This document shows positions 15,729-23,623 of a DNA stretch of 64,000 nucleotides, one piece after another. The DNA lies in assembly GCA_900473185.1 (NCBI GenBank), contig UCKU01000054.1:1-64000 (forward strand), given 5' to 3'. The DNA is from Hyphomicrobiales bacterium. GTDB taxonomy: Bacteria > Pseudomonadota > Alphaproteobacteria > Rhizobiales > Rhizobiaceae. Position 1 is the first letter of the stretch, and every line of letters begins with the position of its first letter. Below the pieces are notes generated by a model. That model searched no databases. It was not told the DNA's origin and saw only the letters and a list, made by a program, of their open reading frames with translations. The position numbers and the translations under genes were made by a program.

Positions 15729-16938
15729 GGCCACGCCCTCCTTCCCGGCGGTATTCCGGCTTGCGCCGACGCTGCTCGACCTCGGCTTCGTCAACCGCCT
15801 TCTTGAAGGTGACGAGAGGCCGGAAGCTTGCAAACACGGTGACCAGCTTCTCGTTCTCGAGATCGGCGACGACCTGCCCGGCATCCTTGTAGGCGGAGCC
15901 CGCCTCTTCGACGACGAGCGCCCGGTCATCGCAAATGGCGATGCCGCCCCAGGCATTGCGCAGCAACTGCTCACGCTCTGACCGATTGCGCCCGGCACGC
16001 CCATGCATGCTAGCACGGTCATATTTGCGGCCGGCTCCATGCGATATGCCGCCGAGTGAACGGGAAACATCAGCTGTCGGACAAACCGCATAGCTGAGGC
16101 TTGCCCGAGAACCGGCGATCGGCGCAAGCACACCGGGCGTGACCGCCGCAGCCCCCTTGTAGTGCACGAAATCGCGGCCGGAAGACCGGACGAGATTGTG
16201 GGGTACATCAGCGACGAGATGCAGATCGGCGCGCAATGCCGCCGCTGCCCGTGCCGCGATCAGCCGCCGGTTCAGCGATGCCCAGGCAACGCACTGGTCA
16301 TGACTTGCAAGCCATGCGAGGCCAGCTTCAGAACCCTGCAAAAGCCCGGCCGCAAGATCAGCACGAGTGCTAACCGCCCCGGAAAAGAGGGCAGCGCCGA
16401 GAGTACGCGAGCCCGAATGGACAAGCAAGTAAAGAGCCTGACCATCCAGACCGGCGGCGGCCCCGCCTTCGGCAAGCGTGTCCACGGCCTGCAATTCGCA
16501 GAAGTGGTTGCCGCCGCCGATCGTGCCGAGCGCATCCGGCGCCAGAGAGGCAGGCAAGCCCGCCTCTTCAAGCAGGAGAGCGGGATTGCCGATCTCTTCA
16601 GCCTCAAGCCGACGAAGCCGCTCCGCCGCCTTGTCGATCTTCAGTTTGCGCAGCGGCAGATCCAGGCGGAAGAGCGACATGCCGCAGCCGATATCGTTGC
16701 CGATCAGCAGCGGATGCAGCCGGTCGGATGCCAGCGCCACACCGGTTGCGCCATATTTGCCGGGATGCAGATCCGGAAAGGCTGCGATTTTCGAAACGCC
16801 CGGAAGACGGGACATTTCGGCAAGTTGATCCAAGGCAGCGCCTTCGATCCAGGTGCTGCCGGAAAAGAAATGGTTGATGACCGCAGGCGATATGGCCGGC
16901 GTCACCGGGGAGCTTTCGCTCCCAATGGAATTGCCCAT
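15715..16938 (-). CDS. rtcB: RtcB-family RNA ligase (PrfH-linked, RtcB2-like)
   Basis: Protein of 407 residues that joins RNA 2',3'-cyclic-phosphate and 5'-OH ends with GTP and Mn2+. Motifs present: AFPDLHPGKYGATG, GNDIGCGMS with the metal-binding Asp and Cys, GTIGGGNHFCE, LVHSGSRTLG, DVPHNLV, and SHGAGRKYDR containing the guanylylated histidine. It is shorter than 480-residue archaeal RtcB. ATG 16938 (MGNSIGSESSP) is favoured by alignment to relatives; ATG 16971 or TTG 16992 are alternatives with no good ribosome site. It precedes prfH with a 14-nt overlap, so ligase and release factor are made together. Confidence 0.93.
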   Translation of the reverse strand: MGNSIGSESSPVTPAISPAVINHFFSGSTWIEGAALDQLAEMSRLPGVSKIAAFPDLHPGKYGATGVALASDRLHPLLIGNDIGCGMSLFRLDLPLRKLKIDKAAERLRRLEAEEIGNPALLLEEAGLPASLAPDALGTIGGGNHFCELQAVDTLAEGGAAAGLDGQALYLLVHSGSRTLGAALFSGAVSTRADLAAGLLQGSEAGLAWLASHDQCVAWASLNRRLIAARAAAALRADLHLVADVPHNLVRSSGRDFVHYKGAAAVTPGVLAPIAGSRASLSYAVCPTADVSRSLGGISHGAGRKYDRASMHGRAGRNRSEREQLLRNAWGGIAICDDRALVVEEAGSAYKDAGQVVADLENEKLVTVFASFRPLVTFKKAVDEAEVEQRRRKPEYRREGGRGRERY

Positions 16939-17137
16939 GATTATGAACTCTGGATATGAGTGGTCTTTCATCGCCCGAACGGCGATGTTCAACCGGCATT
17001 CGTCAGCCCATTGAGCGACTTAAGCCGAAACCCTCTCGGGGCGTGCTGAGATTTTTGTCATCGTGCGCTCCCTTTCCAGAAACAATTGATGCCGCCCACT
17101 TAGGCGAAGCGAAAGATAAATGCAAGCCTAGGACGTG

Positions 17138-18139
17138 CTAATTGCCGAAGGATTTCCTGTAGGCACTCGGGCTCGTCCCGAGCCTATTGCGGAAATGATG
17201 GCGCATCGTCGCCAATGTGCCGAAGCCGCTGGCGATGGCAATATCGTCGAGCGACACGGCAAGCTCCTTCTCCAGAAGATCACGCGCGTGCCGCAACCGC
17301 TCCTTCAGCAGCCATTCGCCGACGCTGTCGCCGGTTGCTGCCTCGAAGCGGCGCTGGAAGGTACGCATGCTCATGCCGGCCTTGCCGGCAAGCAGGCTGA
17401 TCGGCTGCTCCTCGGAAAGCTTCTCGCGCATCCATTCGATCAGCGGTCCAAGGCGAATGCCCTCTCGCTCTTCCGGCACGGGAGCCGCAATGAACTGCGC
17501 CTGCCCACCCTCGCGATGCGGCGGAACGACGAGCCGTCGCGCCACGCTGTTGGCAGCATCGGGGCCGAAATCGCCGCGTACTACATGCAGGCAGAGATCG
17601 ATGCCGGCGGCACTTCCCGCCGCCGTCAGGATGCTGCCTTCATCCATGTAAAGCACGTCAGCATCGAGCGCGATGTCAGGGTAGCGTGCGGCAATCGAAG
17701 TGACATAGCGCCAATGGGTCGTCGCCCGCCGCCCGGCCAGCAGCCCGGCCGCCGCAAGCACGGCAACGCCGGAGCAAAGCGACATCACGCGTGCTCCCCG
17801 CTCATGGGCTGCCTTCAAAGCGGCGACCAGAGGTTCCGGCACCGGCGCATCGATCGCCCGCCATCCCGGCGCGATGATCAGATCGGCCTCGGCGAGCAGT
17901 TCGAGCCCCTTGTCGACTGCGACCGTCAGACCGCCGGCAGCCCGCAGCGGACCCGGCTCTATGCCGGCAACCGAGAAGCGATACCAGCCCTCGCCCATCT
18001 CCGGCCGCGACAGACCGAAGACCTCATAAGCGATACCGAATTCGAAGGTGCAGAGCCCGTCATAGGCAAGCGCCACGACATGCGGTCCGCGTGTGATGGG
18101 AGCATCCGGTTTTGGCATGATCTTTACGCTATCAGTCAT
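17138..18139 (-). CDS. GlxA/FtrA family AraC-type regulator with DJ-1/PfpI domain
   Basis: Protein of about 333 residues. The N-terminal DJ-1/PfpI-like domain (about 20-185) carries a nucleophile-elbow cysteine in MSLCSGVAVLA; the C-terminal AraC domain (about 230-330) has two HTH motifs (SLLAGKAGMSMRTFQRRFEAATG and the GFGTLATMRHHFRNRLG repeat). It matches the FtrA/GlxA regulator type. The ligand is unknown. ATG 18139 is chosen; a TTG 18 nt upstream is possible. It diverges from a rhodanese gene with 69 bp between the starts and is likely its regulator. Confidence 0.88.
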   Translation of the reverse strand: MTDSVKIMPKPDAPITRGPHVVALAYDGLCTFEFGIAYEVFGLSRPEMGEGWYRFSVAGIEPGPLRAAGGLTVAVDKGLELLAEADLIIAPGWRAIDAPVPEPLVAALKAAHERGARVMSLCSGVAVLAAAGLLAGRRATTHWRYVTSIAARYPDIALDADVLYMDEGSILTAAGSAAGIDLCLHVVRGDFGPDAANSVARRLVVPPHREGGQAQFIAAPVPEEREGIRLGPLIEWMREKLSEEQPISLLAGKAGMSMRTFQRRFEAATGDSVGEWLLKERLRHARDLLEKELAVSLDDIAIASGFGTLATMRHHFRNRLGTSPSAYRKSFGN

Positions 18140-18208
18140 GATGGCCAATTTCGCCAAGCATTATCATCGGCAATGATCGGCAGCAACCAAACAAAGGAAG
18201 GAAAGATC

Positions 18209-18619
18209 ATGCCAAGCCCCGTTTCCGAAATCCCCACAGCCGCCTCCGAAACCGCTGCCGAACACTTCGCCCGCAAGCTCGCCTTCGAGACCGACTGCTC
18301 GGACGTGCACGCCGCCTTCGCCTCCGGCAAGGTCGATTTCGTGCTGCTCGATGTACGCTCGCCGGCCCTCTTCAACCTCTCGCATGTTCCGGGCGCCCTC
18401 AACCTGCCGCATGGCAAGATGACCGCGCACCGCATGTCCGAATGGCCTGATGATACGCTGTTCGTGGTCTATTGCGCCGGCCCGCATTGCAACGGCGCGG
18501 ACAAGGCGGCACTGCGCCTGTCCCGCCTCGGCCTGCCGGTCAAGATGATGATCGGCGGCCTGACCGGCTGGGCGGATGAAGGTCTTGCTTTCGAAGGCGG
18601 AGAAAGCGCCGCTGCCTGA
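18209..18619 (+). CDS. Rhodanese-domain protein
   Basis: Protein of 136 residues with one rhodanese domain (about 30-130). Features are the LLDVRSPALFNLSHVPGALNLPH segment and the active-site loop starting with Cys in VVYCAGPHCNGADKAA. Rhodanese proteins transfer sulphur from thiosulphate or persulphides to thiols; the acceptor here is unknown. The start is ATG 18209 with GGAAGGA upstream; the open frame continues upstream as the antisense of the regulator gene. Association of rhodanese with FtrA-type regulators is common. Confidence 0.85.
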   Translation: MPSPVSEIPTAASETAAEHFARKLAFETDCSDVHAAFASGKVDFVLLDVRSPALFNLSHVPGALNLPHGKMTAHRMSEWPDDTLFVVYCAGPHCNGADKAALRLSRLGLPVKMMIGGLTGWADEGLAFEGGESAAA

Positions 18620-18625
18620 TCGGAA

Positions 18626-18655
18626 CTCCCTTCTCTCCACCCGGGGAGAAGGGAG
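18626..18655. terminator. 13-bp hairpin between rhodanese and rutR genes
   Basis: CTCCCTTCTCTCC pairs with GGGGAGAAGGGAG (one T-G pair) around an ACCC loop. It follows the rhodanese stop by 6 nt, and the convergent rutR-like gene ends 56 nt further on. There is no U-tract, so termination is uncertain. Confidence 0.45.
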
Positions 18656-18711
18656 CTCTATCCAATGCGCCAGACGCGGCCCCGCCCGGCTACCCGCTGA
18701 CTAAACGGCCA

Positions 18712-19362
18712 TTAGGCGCCCGAATGATCCGGGAGCAGACCATTAATGAAAAGCTGCTCCAGGAACCGCGCTGCATCTTCGAAACGCCCGTCGCCGGAAT
18801 GCTCCTCGCCCAGAACGGCGCGAACCTGCACGTCGAAATCGGCATAGTGCTGCGTCGTCGACCAGATCGAGAAGATGAGGTGATAGGGGTCGCAGCGGGC
18901 AATCTTGCCGCTTTTGATCCAGGTGCGGATCACGGCCGCCTTTTCGTCGACCAGCTCTTTCAGCGGTCCTTTCAGCATATCGAGAACGTGCGGCGCGCCC
19001 TGCAACATCTCGTTGGCGAAGAGCCGGCTCTCGCGCGGGAAATCACGCGCCATTTCAAGCTTGCGGCGGATATAGCTGCGGATCTCCGATTCCGGATTGC
19101 CTTCCGCATCGAAGGCTCTGAGCGGCTCCAGCCAGTTGAAAAGCACCCGGTCGATCAGCGCGCGGTGCATGGCTTCCTTGGTGCGGAAATAATAGAGCAG
19201 GTTCGGCTTCGACATGCCGGCCACCTCGGCAATCTGGTCGATGGTCGAGCCGCGGAAGCCGCTGACCGAAAACACATCGAGCGCCGCTTCCAGGATCTGC
19301 TCTTCCTTCTCTTCCTGGATTCGTGTCCGCCGCAGGGTCTTCGCCGCTCTCGGTATGGCCAT
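18712..19362 (-). CDS. rutR: RutR-like TetR family regulator
   Basis: Protein of 216 residues, the length of RutR (212 in E. coli). The TetR HTH (about 35-65) includes STIDQIAEVAGMSKPNLLYYFRTKEAM; the C-terminal YcdC-type domain has FPRESRLFANEML and the IFSIWSTTQHYADF segment typical of RutR. RutR senses uracil (and thymine) and represses pyrimidine-degradation genes. It is divergent from the beta-ureidopropionase gene, with a palindromic RutR-like site in the intergenic region at 19516-19531. Family and position agree. Confidence 0.85.
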   Translation of the reverse strand: MAIPRAAKTLRRTRIQEEKEEQILEAALDVFSVSGFRGSTIDQIAEVAGMSKPNLLYYFRTKEAMHRALIDRVLFNWLEPLRAFDAEGNPESEIRSYIRRKLEMARDFPRESRLFANEMLQGAPHVLDMLKGPLKELVDEKAAVIRTWIKSGKIARCDPYHLIFSIWSTTQHYADFDVQVRAVLGEEHSGDGRFEDAARFLEQLFINGLLPDHSGA

Positions 19363-19515
19363 TCGCTCTTTTCCCCTTGAAATTCAACTCCTTCGCTCAA
19401 GATTTGAAGAACGGCCCTCCTGCCGCTTTATCAGGCAACTGCCTGCATTTTTGCCCGCATTTTCTGTCTATTTTTCGTGATTTTCGTCTTGAGCGCAGCG
19501 ATGGAAGTTGTAATG

Positions 19516-19531
19516 TTTACCAATCGGTCAA
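19516..19531. promoter_or_regulatory. Candidate RutR operator
   Basis: TTTACCAATCGGTCAA is a 16-bp imperfect palindrome matching 12 of 14 defined positions of the E. coli RutR consensus TTGACCANNTGGTCAA. It sits between the rutR-like gene start (19362) and the beta-ureidopropionase start (19674), where autoregulation and control of the catabolic operon are expected. Confidence 0.6.
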
Positions 19532-19673
19532 ATTATCCGCCAGATAAAAAACAAAGGCAACTGGCGATTTTCCGGCGCTGACAGAACAACAAGCGGCAGC
19601 GGAATTTGACCACGGGAACAAGGCGGCCATGTAGTTTGCATGACTGCCGTAAAACAGGTGAGGACTTTCAACT

Positions 19674-20927
19674 ATGGTGGCAGCGCCAGGCGAAAACATG
19701 CGCGTCAACGGGGACCGTCTCTGGGACAGTCTCATGGACATGGCGAAGATCGGCCCGGGAATTGCCGGCGGCAACAACCGCCAGACACTGACGGATTCCG
19801 ATGCCGAGGGCCGCAACCTCTTCAAGACATGGTGCGAAGACGCCGGCATGACGCTCGGCGTCGACAAGATGGGCACGATGTTCGCGACCCGTCCCGGCAC
19901 CGATCCTGATGCCCTCCCCGTCTATGTCGGCTCGCATCTCGATACCCAGCCGACCGGCGGCAAGTATGATGGCGTGCTCGGCGTGCTCGGCGCCCTCGAA
20001 GTCGTCAGAACCATGAACGACCTCGGCATCAAGACCAAGCATCCCATTGTCGTCACCAATTGGACCAATGAGGAAGGTGCGCGCTTCGCTCCTGCGATGC
20101 TGGCCTCCGGCGTTTTCGCCGGCGCGCACAGCCTCGATTTCGCCTATAATCGCAAGGATCCCGAAGGCAACCTCTTCGGCGACGAACTGAAACGCATCGG
20201 CTGGGTCGGCGACGAAGAAGTCGGTGCCCGTAAGATGCACGCCTATTTCGAATATCACATCGAGCAAGGCCCGATCCTCGAGGCCGAAAACAAGCAGATC
20301 GGCGTCGTCACCCACTGTCAGGGCCTGTGGTGGCTGGAATTCACGCTGACCGGCAAGGAAGCCCATACCGGCTCGACGCCGATGAACATGCGCGTCAATG
20401 CCGGCTTGGCGATGTCGCGCATCCTGGAAATGGTCCAGGGCGTGGCAATGGGCGAACAGCCGGGCGCCGTCGGCGGCGTCGGCCAGGTCTTCTTCTCGCC
20501 GAATTCCCGCAACGTGCTGCCGGGCAAGGTGGTCTTCACCGTCGATATCCGCTCACCCGACAAGGCCAAGCTCGACCGCATGCGGGCAAAGATCGAGGCC
20601 GAAGCGCCCAAGATCTGCGATGCGCTGGGTGTGGGCTGTTCCATCGAGGCGATCGGACATTTCGAACCCGTGACCTTCGACGAAAAGCTCGTCACCTCAG
20701 TCCGCTCCGCCGCCGAACGCCTCGGCTACAGCCACATGAACATCATCTCCGGCGCCGGCCATGATGCCTGCTGGGTCGCCAAGGTGGCGCCCGCCACGAT
20801 GGTCATGTGCCCCTGCGTCGGTGGCCTGTCGCACAATGAAGCGGAAGATATCTCCAAGGAATGGGCAACGGCGGGCGCCGATGTGCTGTTCCATGCGGTG
20901 GTGGAGACGGCGGAGATTGTGGTGTGA
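19674..20927 (+). CDS. pydC: Zn-dependent beta-ureidopropionase / N-carbamoyl amidohydrolase (M20 family)
   Basis: Protein of 417 residues in the AmaB/HyuC/allantoate-amidohydrolase family. Zinc ligands are visible: His and Asp in GSHLDTQPTGGKYDG (about 84-98), Glu pair in WTNEEGARF, and His in GLSHNEAED near the C-terminus; the dimerisation domain lies between about 210 and 330. By context it hydrolyses N-carbamoyl-beta-alanine to beta-alanine, CO2 and NH3, the last step of reductive pyrimidine breakdown; allantoate hydrolysis is the alternative. Its stop overlaps the barstar gene start (TGATG). Probably regulated by RutR. Confidence 0.88.
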   Translation: MVAAPGENMRVNGDRLWDSLMDMAKIGPGIAGGNNRQTLTDSDAEGRNLFKTWCEDAGMTLGVDKMGTMFATRPGTDPDALPVYVGSHLDTQPTGGKYDGVLGVLGALEVVRTMNDLGIKTKHPIVVTNWTNEEGARFAPAMLASGVFAGAHSLDFAYNRKDPEGNLFGDELKRIGWVGDEEVGARKMHAYFEYHIEQGPILEAENKQIGVVTHCQGLWWLEFTLTGKEAHTGSTPMNMRVNAGLAMSRILEMVQGVAMGEQPGAVGGVGQVFFSPNSRNVLPGKVVFTVDIRSPDKAKLDRMRAKIEAEAPKICDALGVGCSIEAIGHFEPVTFDEKLVTSVRSAAERLGYSHMNIISGAGHDACWVAKVAPATMVMCPCVGGLSHNEAEDISKEWATAGADVLFHAVVETAEIVV

Positions 20928-21265
20928 TGATGGCAGAGACAGTGGTCGTCATGGATGGCACTCGATTGGTCGGTCATGATGGATTTCACGATGTCTTTGC
21001 CGAAACGTTCGTTCCAGACTTTTACGGCCGCAACATGGATGCCTGGATCGACTGTATGTGCAGTCTCGATGAACCAAATGCTGGAATGTCAAAACTTACC
21101 ATCGAGCGCGGAAAGGCTTTGACTATACGGATCGATAACTACCCGCATTTCAAGGACGCTGCCCCGAAACAATGGATCGACCTGATGGAATGCGCCGCAT
21201 TCGTGAATTGGCGTCGCACTGAACAAGGACGTGGCGCAATGTTGGCTTTGGCGTTTTACGATTGA
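20927..21265 (+). CDS. Barstar-like (ribonuclease inhibitor) protein
   Basis: Protein of 112 residues with the barstar family core PDFYGRNMDAWIDCM (about 30-44). Asp38 and Asp42 in NMDAWID correspond to barstar Asp35 and Asp39, which plug the barnase active site. No barnase-type nuclease is encoded nearby. The ATG overlaps the upstream stop (TGATG), and the dihydropyrimidinase gene follows 10 nt later, so it is embedded in the pyrimidine operon. Its GC content looks lower than that of its neighbours (for example TTTACGATTGAGG near its end), which may point to acquisition. Function here is unknown. Confidence 0.82.
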   Translation: MMAETVVVMDGTRLVGHDGFHDVFAETFVPDFYGRNMDAWIDCMCSLDEPNAGMSKLTIERGKALTIRIDNYPHFKDAAPKQWIDLMECAAFVNWRRTEQGRGAMLALAFYD

Positions 21266-21275
21266 GGATATGATC

Positions 21276-22730
21276 ATGACTACAGTCATCAAGAACGGCA
21301 CCATCGTCACGGCCGACCTCACCTATAAGGCGGATGTGAAAATCGACAGCGGCAAGATCGTCGAGATCGGCCCGAACCTTTCCGGCAATGAAGTGCTGGA
21401 CGCCACGGGCTGTTTCATCATGCCCGGCGGCATCGATCCGCATACCCATCTCGAAATGCCCTTCATGGGCACCTATTCCTCCGACGACTTCGAGAGCGGC
21501 ACGCGCGCAGCCCTTTCCGGCGGCACGACCATGGTCGTCGATTTCGCACTTCCTGCACCCGGCCAGTCGCTGCTCGAAGCGTTGACCATGTGGGACAACA
21601 AGTCCACCCGCGCCAATTGCGACTATTCCTTCCACATGGCGATCACCTGGTGGAGCGAACAGGTCTTCAACGAGATGAAGACCATCGTGCAGGACAAAGG
21701 CATCAACACCTTCAAGCATTTCATGGCCTACAAGGGCGCGCTGATGGTGAACGACGACGAAATGTTCGCCTCCTTCCAGCGCTGTGCCGAGCTTGGCGCC
21801 CTGCCGCTCGTCCATGCCGAAAACGGCGATGTCGTCGCTTCCCTTTCCGCCAAGCTGCTGTCGGAAGGCAATAACGGCCCGGAGGCGCATGCCTATTCAC
21901 GCCCGGCTGAAGTCGAGGGTGAGGCGACGAACCGCGCCATCATGATCGCCGACATGGCCGGCTGCCCCGTCTATATTGTCCACACCTCCTGCGAACAGGC
22001 CCATGAAGCGATCCGCCGCGCCCGTCAGAAGGGCATCCGCGCCTATGGCGAGCCGCTGATCCAGCACCTGACGCTCGACGAGACCGAATATTTCGACAAG
22101 GACTGGGATCATGCCGCCCGCCGCGTCATGTCCCCGCCCTTCCGCAGCAAGCAGCATCAGGACAGCCTCTGGGCCGGCCTCGCCTCCGGTTCATTGCAAG
22201 TGGTGGCGACCGACCATTGCGCCTTCACCACCGCGCAGAAGCGCTTCGGCGTCGGCGACTTCACCAAGATCCCGAACGGCACCGGCGGTCTCGAAGACCG
22301 CATGCCGATGCTCTGGACCTATGGCGTCAACACGGGCCGCCTGACGATGAACGAATTCGTCGCCGTCACCTCGACCAACATTGCCAAGATCCTCAACATC
22401 TACCCGAAGAAGGGCGCCATCCTCGTCGGCGCCGATGCCGATCTCGTCGTCTGGGATCCGAAGCGCTCCAAAACCATTTCGTCGAAGAGCCAGCAGTCTG
22501 CGATCGATTACAACGTCTTCGAAGGCAAGGAAGTCACCGGCCTGCCGCGCTATACGCTGACGCGCGGTGTTGTGGCGATCGAGGAAGGGACCGTCAAGAC
22601 TCGCTCCGGCCATGGCGAATTCGTCAGGCGCGAGCCCGTCACGGCCGTCAGCAAAGCGCTGTCGACCTGGAAGGAGATCACCGCGCCGCGCAAGGTCGAA
22701 CGCACGGGCATCCCGGCGAGCGGCGTGTGA
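21276..22730 (+). CDS. pydB: Dihydropyrimidinase / D-hydantoinase
   Basis: Protein of 484 residues that opens dihydrouracil/dihydrothymine to N-carbamoyl-beta-amino acids. Metal-site motifs are all present: GGIDPHTHLEMPF (about 55-67), the carboxylated lysine in KHFMAYKGALM, HAENGD, the His in VHTSCEQAHEA, and Asp in VVATDHCAF. ATG 21276 has GAGG eight nt upstream; an ATG at 21270 is too close to it. Between the barstar gene and a secreted protein gene in the same operon. Together with PreTA and the ureidopropionase it completes the pathway. Confidence 0.93.
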   Translation: MTTVIKNGTIVTADLTYKADVKIDSGKIVEIGPNLSGNEVLDATGCFIMPGGIDPHTHLEMPFMGTYSSDDFESGTRAALSGGTTMVVDFALPAPGQSLLEALTMWDNKSTRANCDYSFHMAITWWSEQVFNEMKTIVQDKGINTFKHFMAYKGALMVNDDEMFASFQRCAELGALPLVHAENGDVVASLSAKLLSEGNNGPEAHAYSRPAEVEGEATNRAIMIADMAGCPVYIVHTSCEQAHEAIRRARQKGIRAYGEPLIQHLTLDETEYFDKDWDHAARRVMSPPFRSKQHQDSLWAGLASGSLQVVATDHCAFTTAQKRFGVGDFTKIPNGTGGLEDRMPMLWTYGVNTGRLTMNEFVAVTSTNIAKILNIYPKKGAILVGADADLVVWDPKRSKTISSKSQQSAIDYNVFEGKEVTGLPRYTLTRGVVAIEEGTVKTRSGHGEFVRREPVTAVSKALSTWKEITAPRKVERTGIPASGV

Positions 22731-22735
22731 CACAT

Positions 22736-23113
22736 ATGCACGGCCATCTGCTTCTGACGATCGTTTCCCTGGCCGCACTTTCTACCGCGGCGAATGCTGA
22801 CACGCTGCCCATCAAGGGCAGCTACGGCAACAAGGATGGCTGCGCCTACGCCAAGAGCGGCGAAAGCACAGGTTCCGATAACTTCTTTCTGCTGACTTCC
22901 GAGGGCATCACCACGGCTGCCTCTTACTGCGAAATCAAGAAAGTCCTGAAGACCGAAGGCAAGGATTTCACCGCCACGGTCGCTTGCCAGGCGGAGGGCG
23001 AAGAGAGCGGCAGCGACGACACCGTCAAGATCACATCAGGGCCTAAGGGCTATACGATCGGGTTCGTGGCCGATGCCGCAATCAAGTGGGGGCCGCTGCC
23101 GCTATGCAAATAG
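22736..23113 (+). CDS. Secreted hypothetical protein
   Basis: Protein of 125 residues beginning MHGHLLLTIVSLAALSTAANA, a standard signal peptide with cleavage after ANA (about residue 21). The mature domain has three to four cysteines (in DGCAYAK, SYCEIKK, VACQAEG, PLCK), so disulphides in the periplasm are likely. I do not recognise the family. It starts 6 nt after the dihydropyrimidinase stop without a clear ribosome site, so translation may depend on coupling. It ends 3 nt from the convergent cupin gene. Confidence 0.7.
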   Translation: MHGHLLLTIVSLAALSTAANADTLPIKGSYGNKDGCAYAKSGESTGSDNFFLLTSEGITTAASYCEIKKVLKTEGKDFTATVACQAEGEESGSDDTVKITSGPKGYTIGFVADAAIKWGPLPLCK

Positions 23114-23115
23114 CC

Positions 23116-23529
23116 TCAAGCCGGCACCACCGCATCGAGCTCGGGCAGCAGGACGACACTCTCCTGCTCGTTCGGATCGGTGCGCGCAATAATCGCCGTG
23201 CAGGGCGTACTGCTGAGGTTTGCCGGAAGATGCGGCACGCCGGCCGGAATATAGAAAAGCTCACCGGCGCGCACGATCACATGGTTCTCCAGCTTGTCGC
23301 CGTACCAGGTATGGGCCTCGCCGGAGAGCATGTAGATCGCCGTTTCATGCGCTTCATGCAGGTGCGCCTTGGCGCGCACGCCAGGCGGGATCGTCAGAAG
23401 ATGCATGCAGATGCCCTTCGCACCCACGGTTTCGGCCGCAATACCCTCGAAATAGCTCAGCCCCTGCTTGCCGTCATAGGTATGGTTGGGGCGAACAATG
23501 TGGCAGGTGGGCTTTGATTTTGCGTCCAT
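23116..23529 (-). CDS. Cupin-domain protein
   Basis: Protein of 137 residues with a single cupin barrel. The first metal motif is seen as HLHEAHETAIYMLSGEAHTWYG, with His ligands and Glu, and the second as GELFYIPAGVPHLPANL. The ligand or substrate is unknown; small-molecule binding or isomerase/oxygenase activity are possible. The start at 23529 is preferred because GGAGG lies six nt upstream; ATG 23535 directly abuts it. The gene diverges from the ABC importer operon starting at 23624. Confidence 0.8.
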   Translation of the reverse strand: MDAKSKPTCHIVRPNHTYDGKQGLSYFEGIAAETVGAKGICMHLLTIPPGVRAKAHLHEAHETAIYMLSGEAHTWYGDKLENHVIVRAGELFYIPAGVPHLPANLSSTPCTAIIARTDPNEQESVVLLPELDAVVPA

Positions 23530-23623
23530 CCTCATCCTCCAAGGACTGTGCTGTCGGTAAGACCGGCGGCAATGATATCATGGAAAACCGCGACGGCGCG
23601 GCGAAAACAAGACTGGTTTATTG

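Noticed and set aside
19620..22800. Barnase-type RNase partner for the barstar homologue
   Set aside because: No frame near 20927-21265 on either strand shows a barnase/RNase signature; neighbouring genes are catabolic enzymes.
23536..23623. TPP riboswitch before the THI5-type importer
   Set aside because: The 88-bp leader lacks the conserved CUGAGA and GAACCUGA elements.
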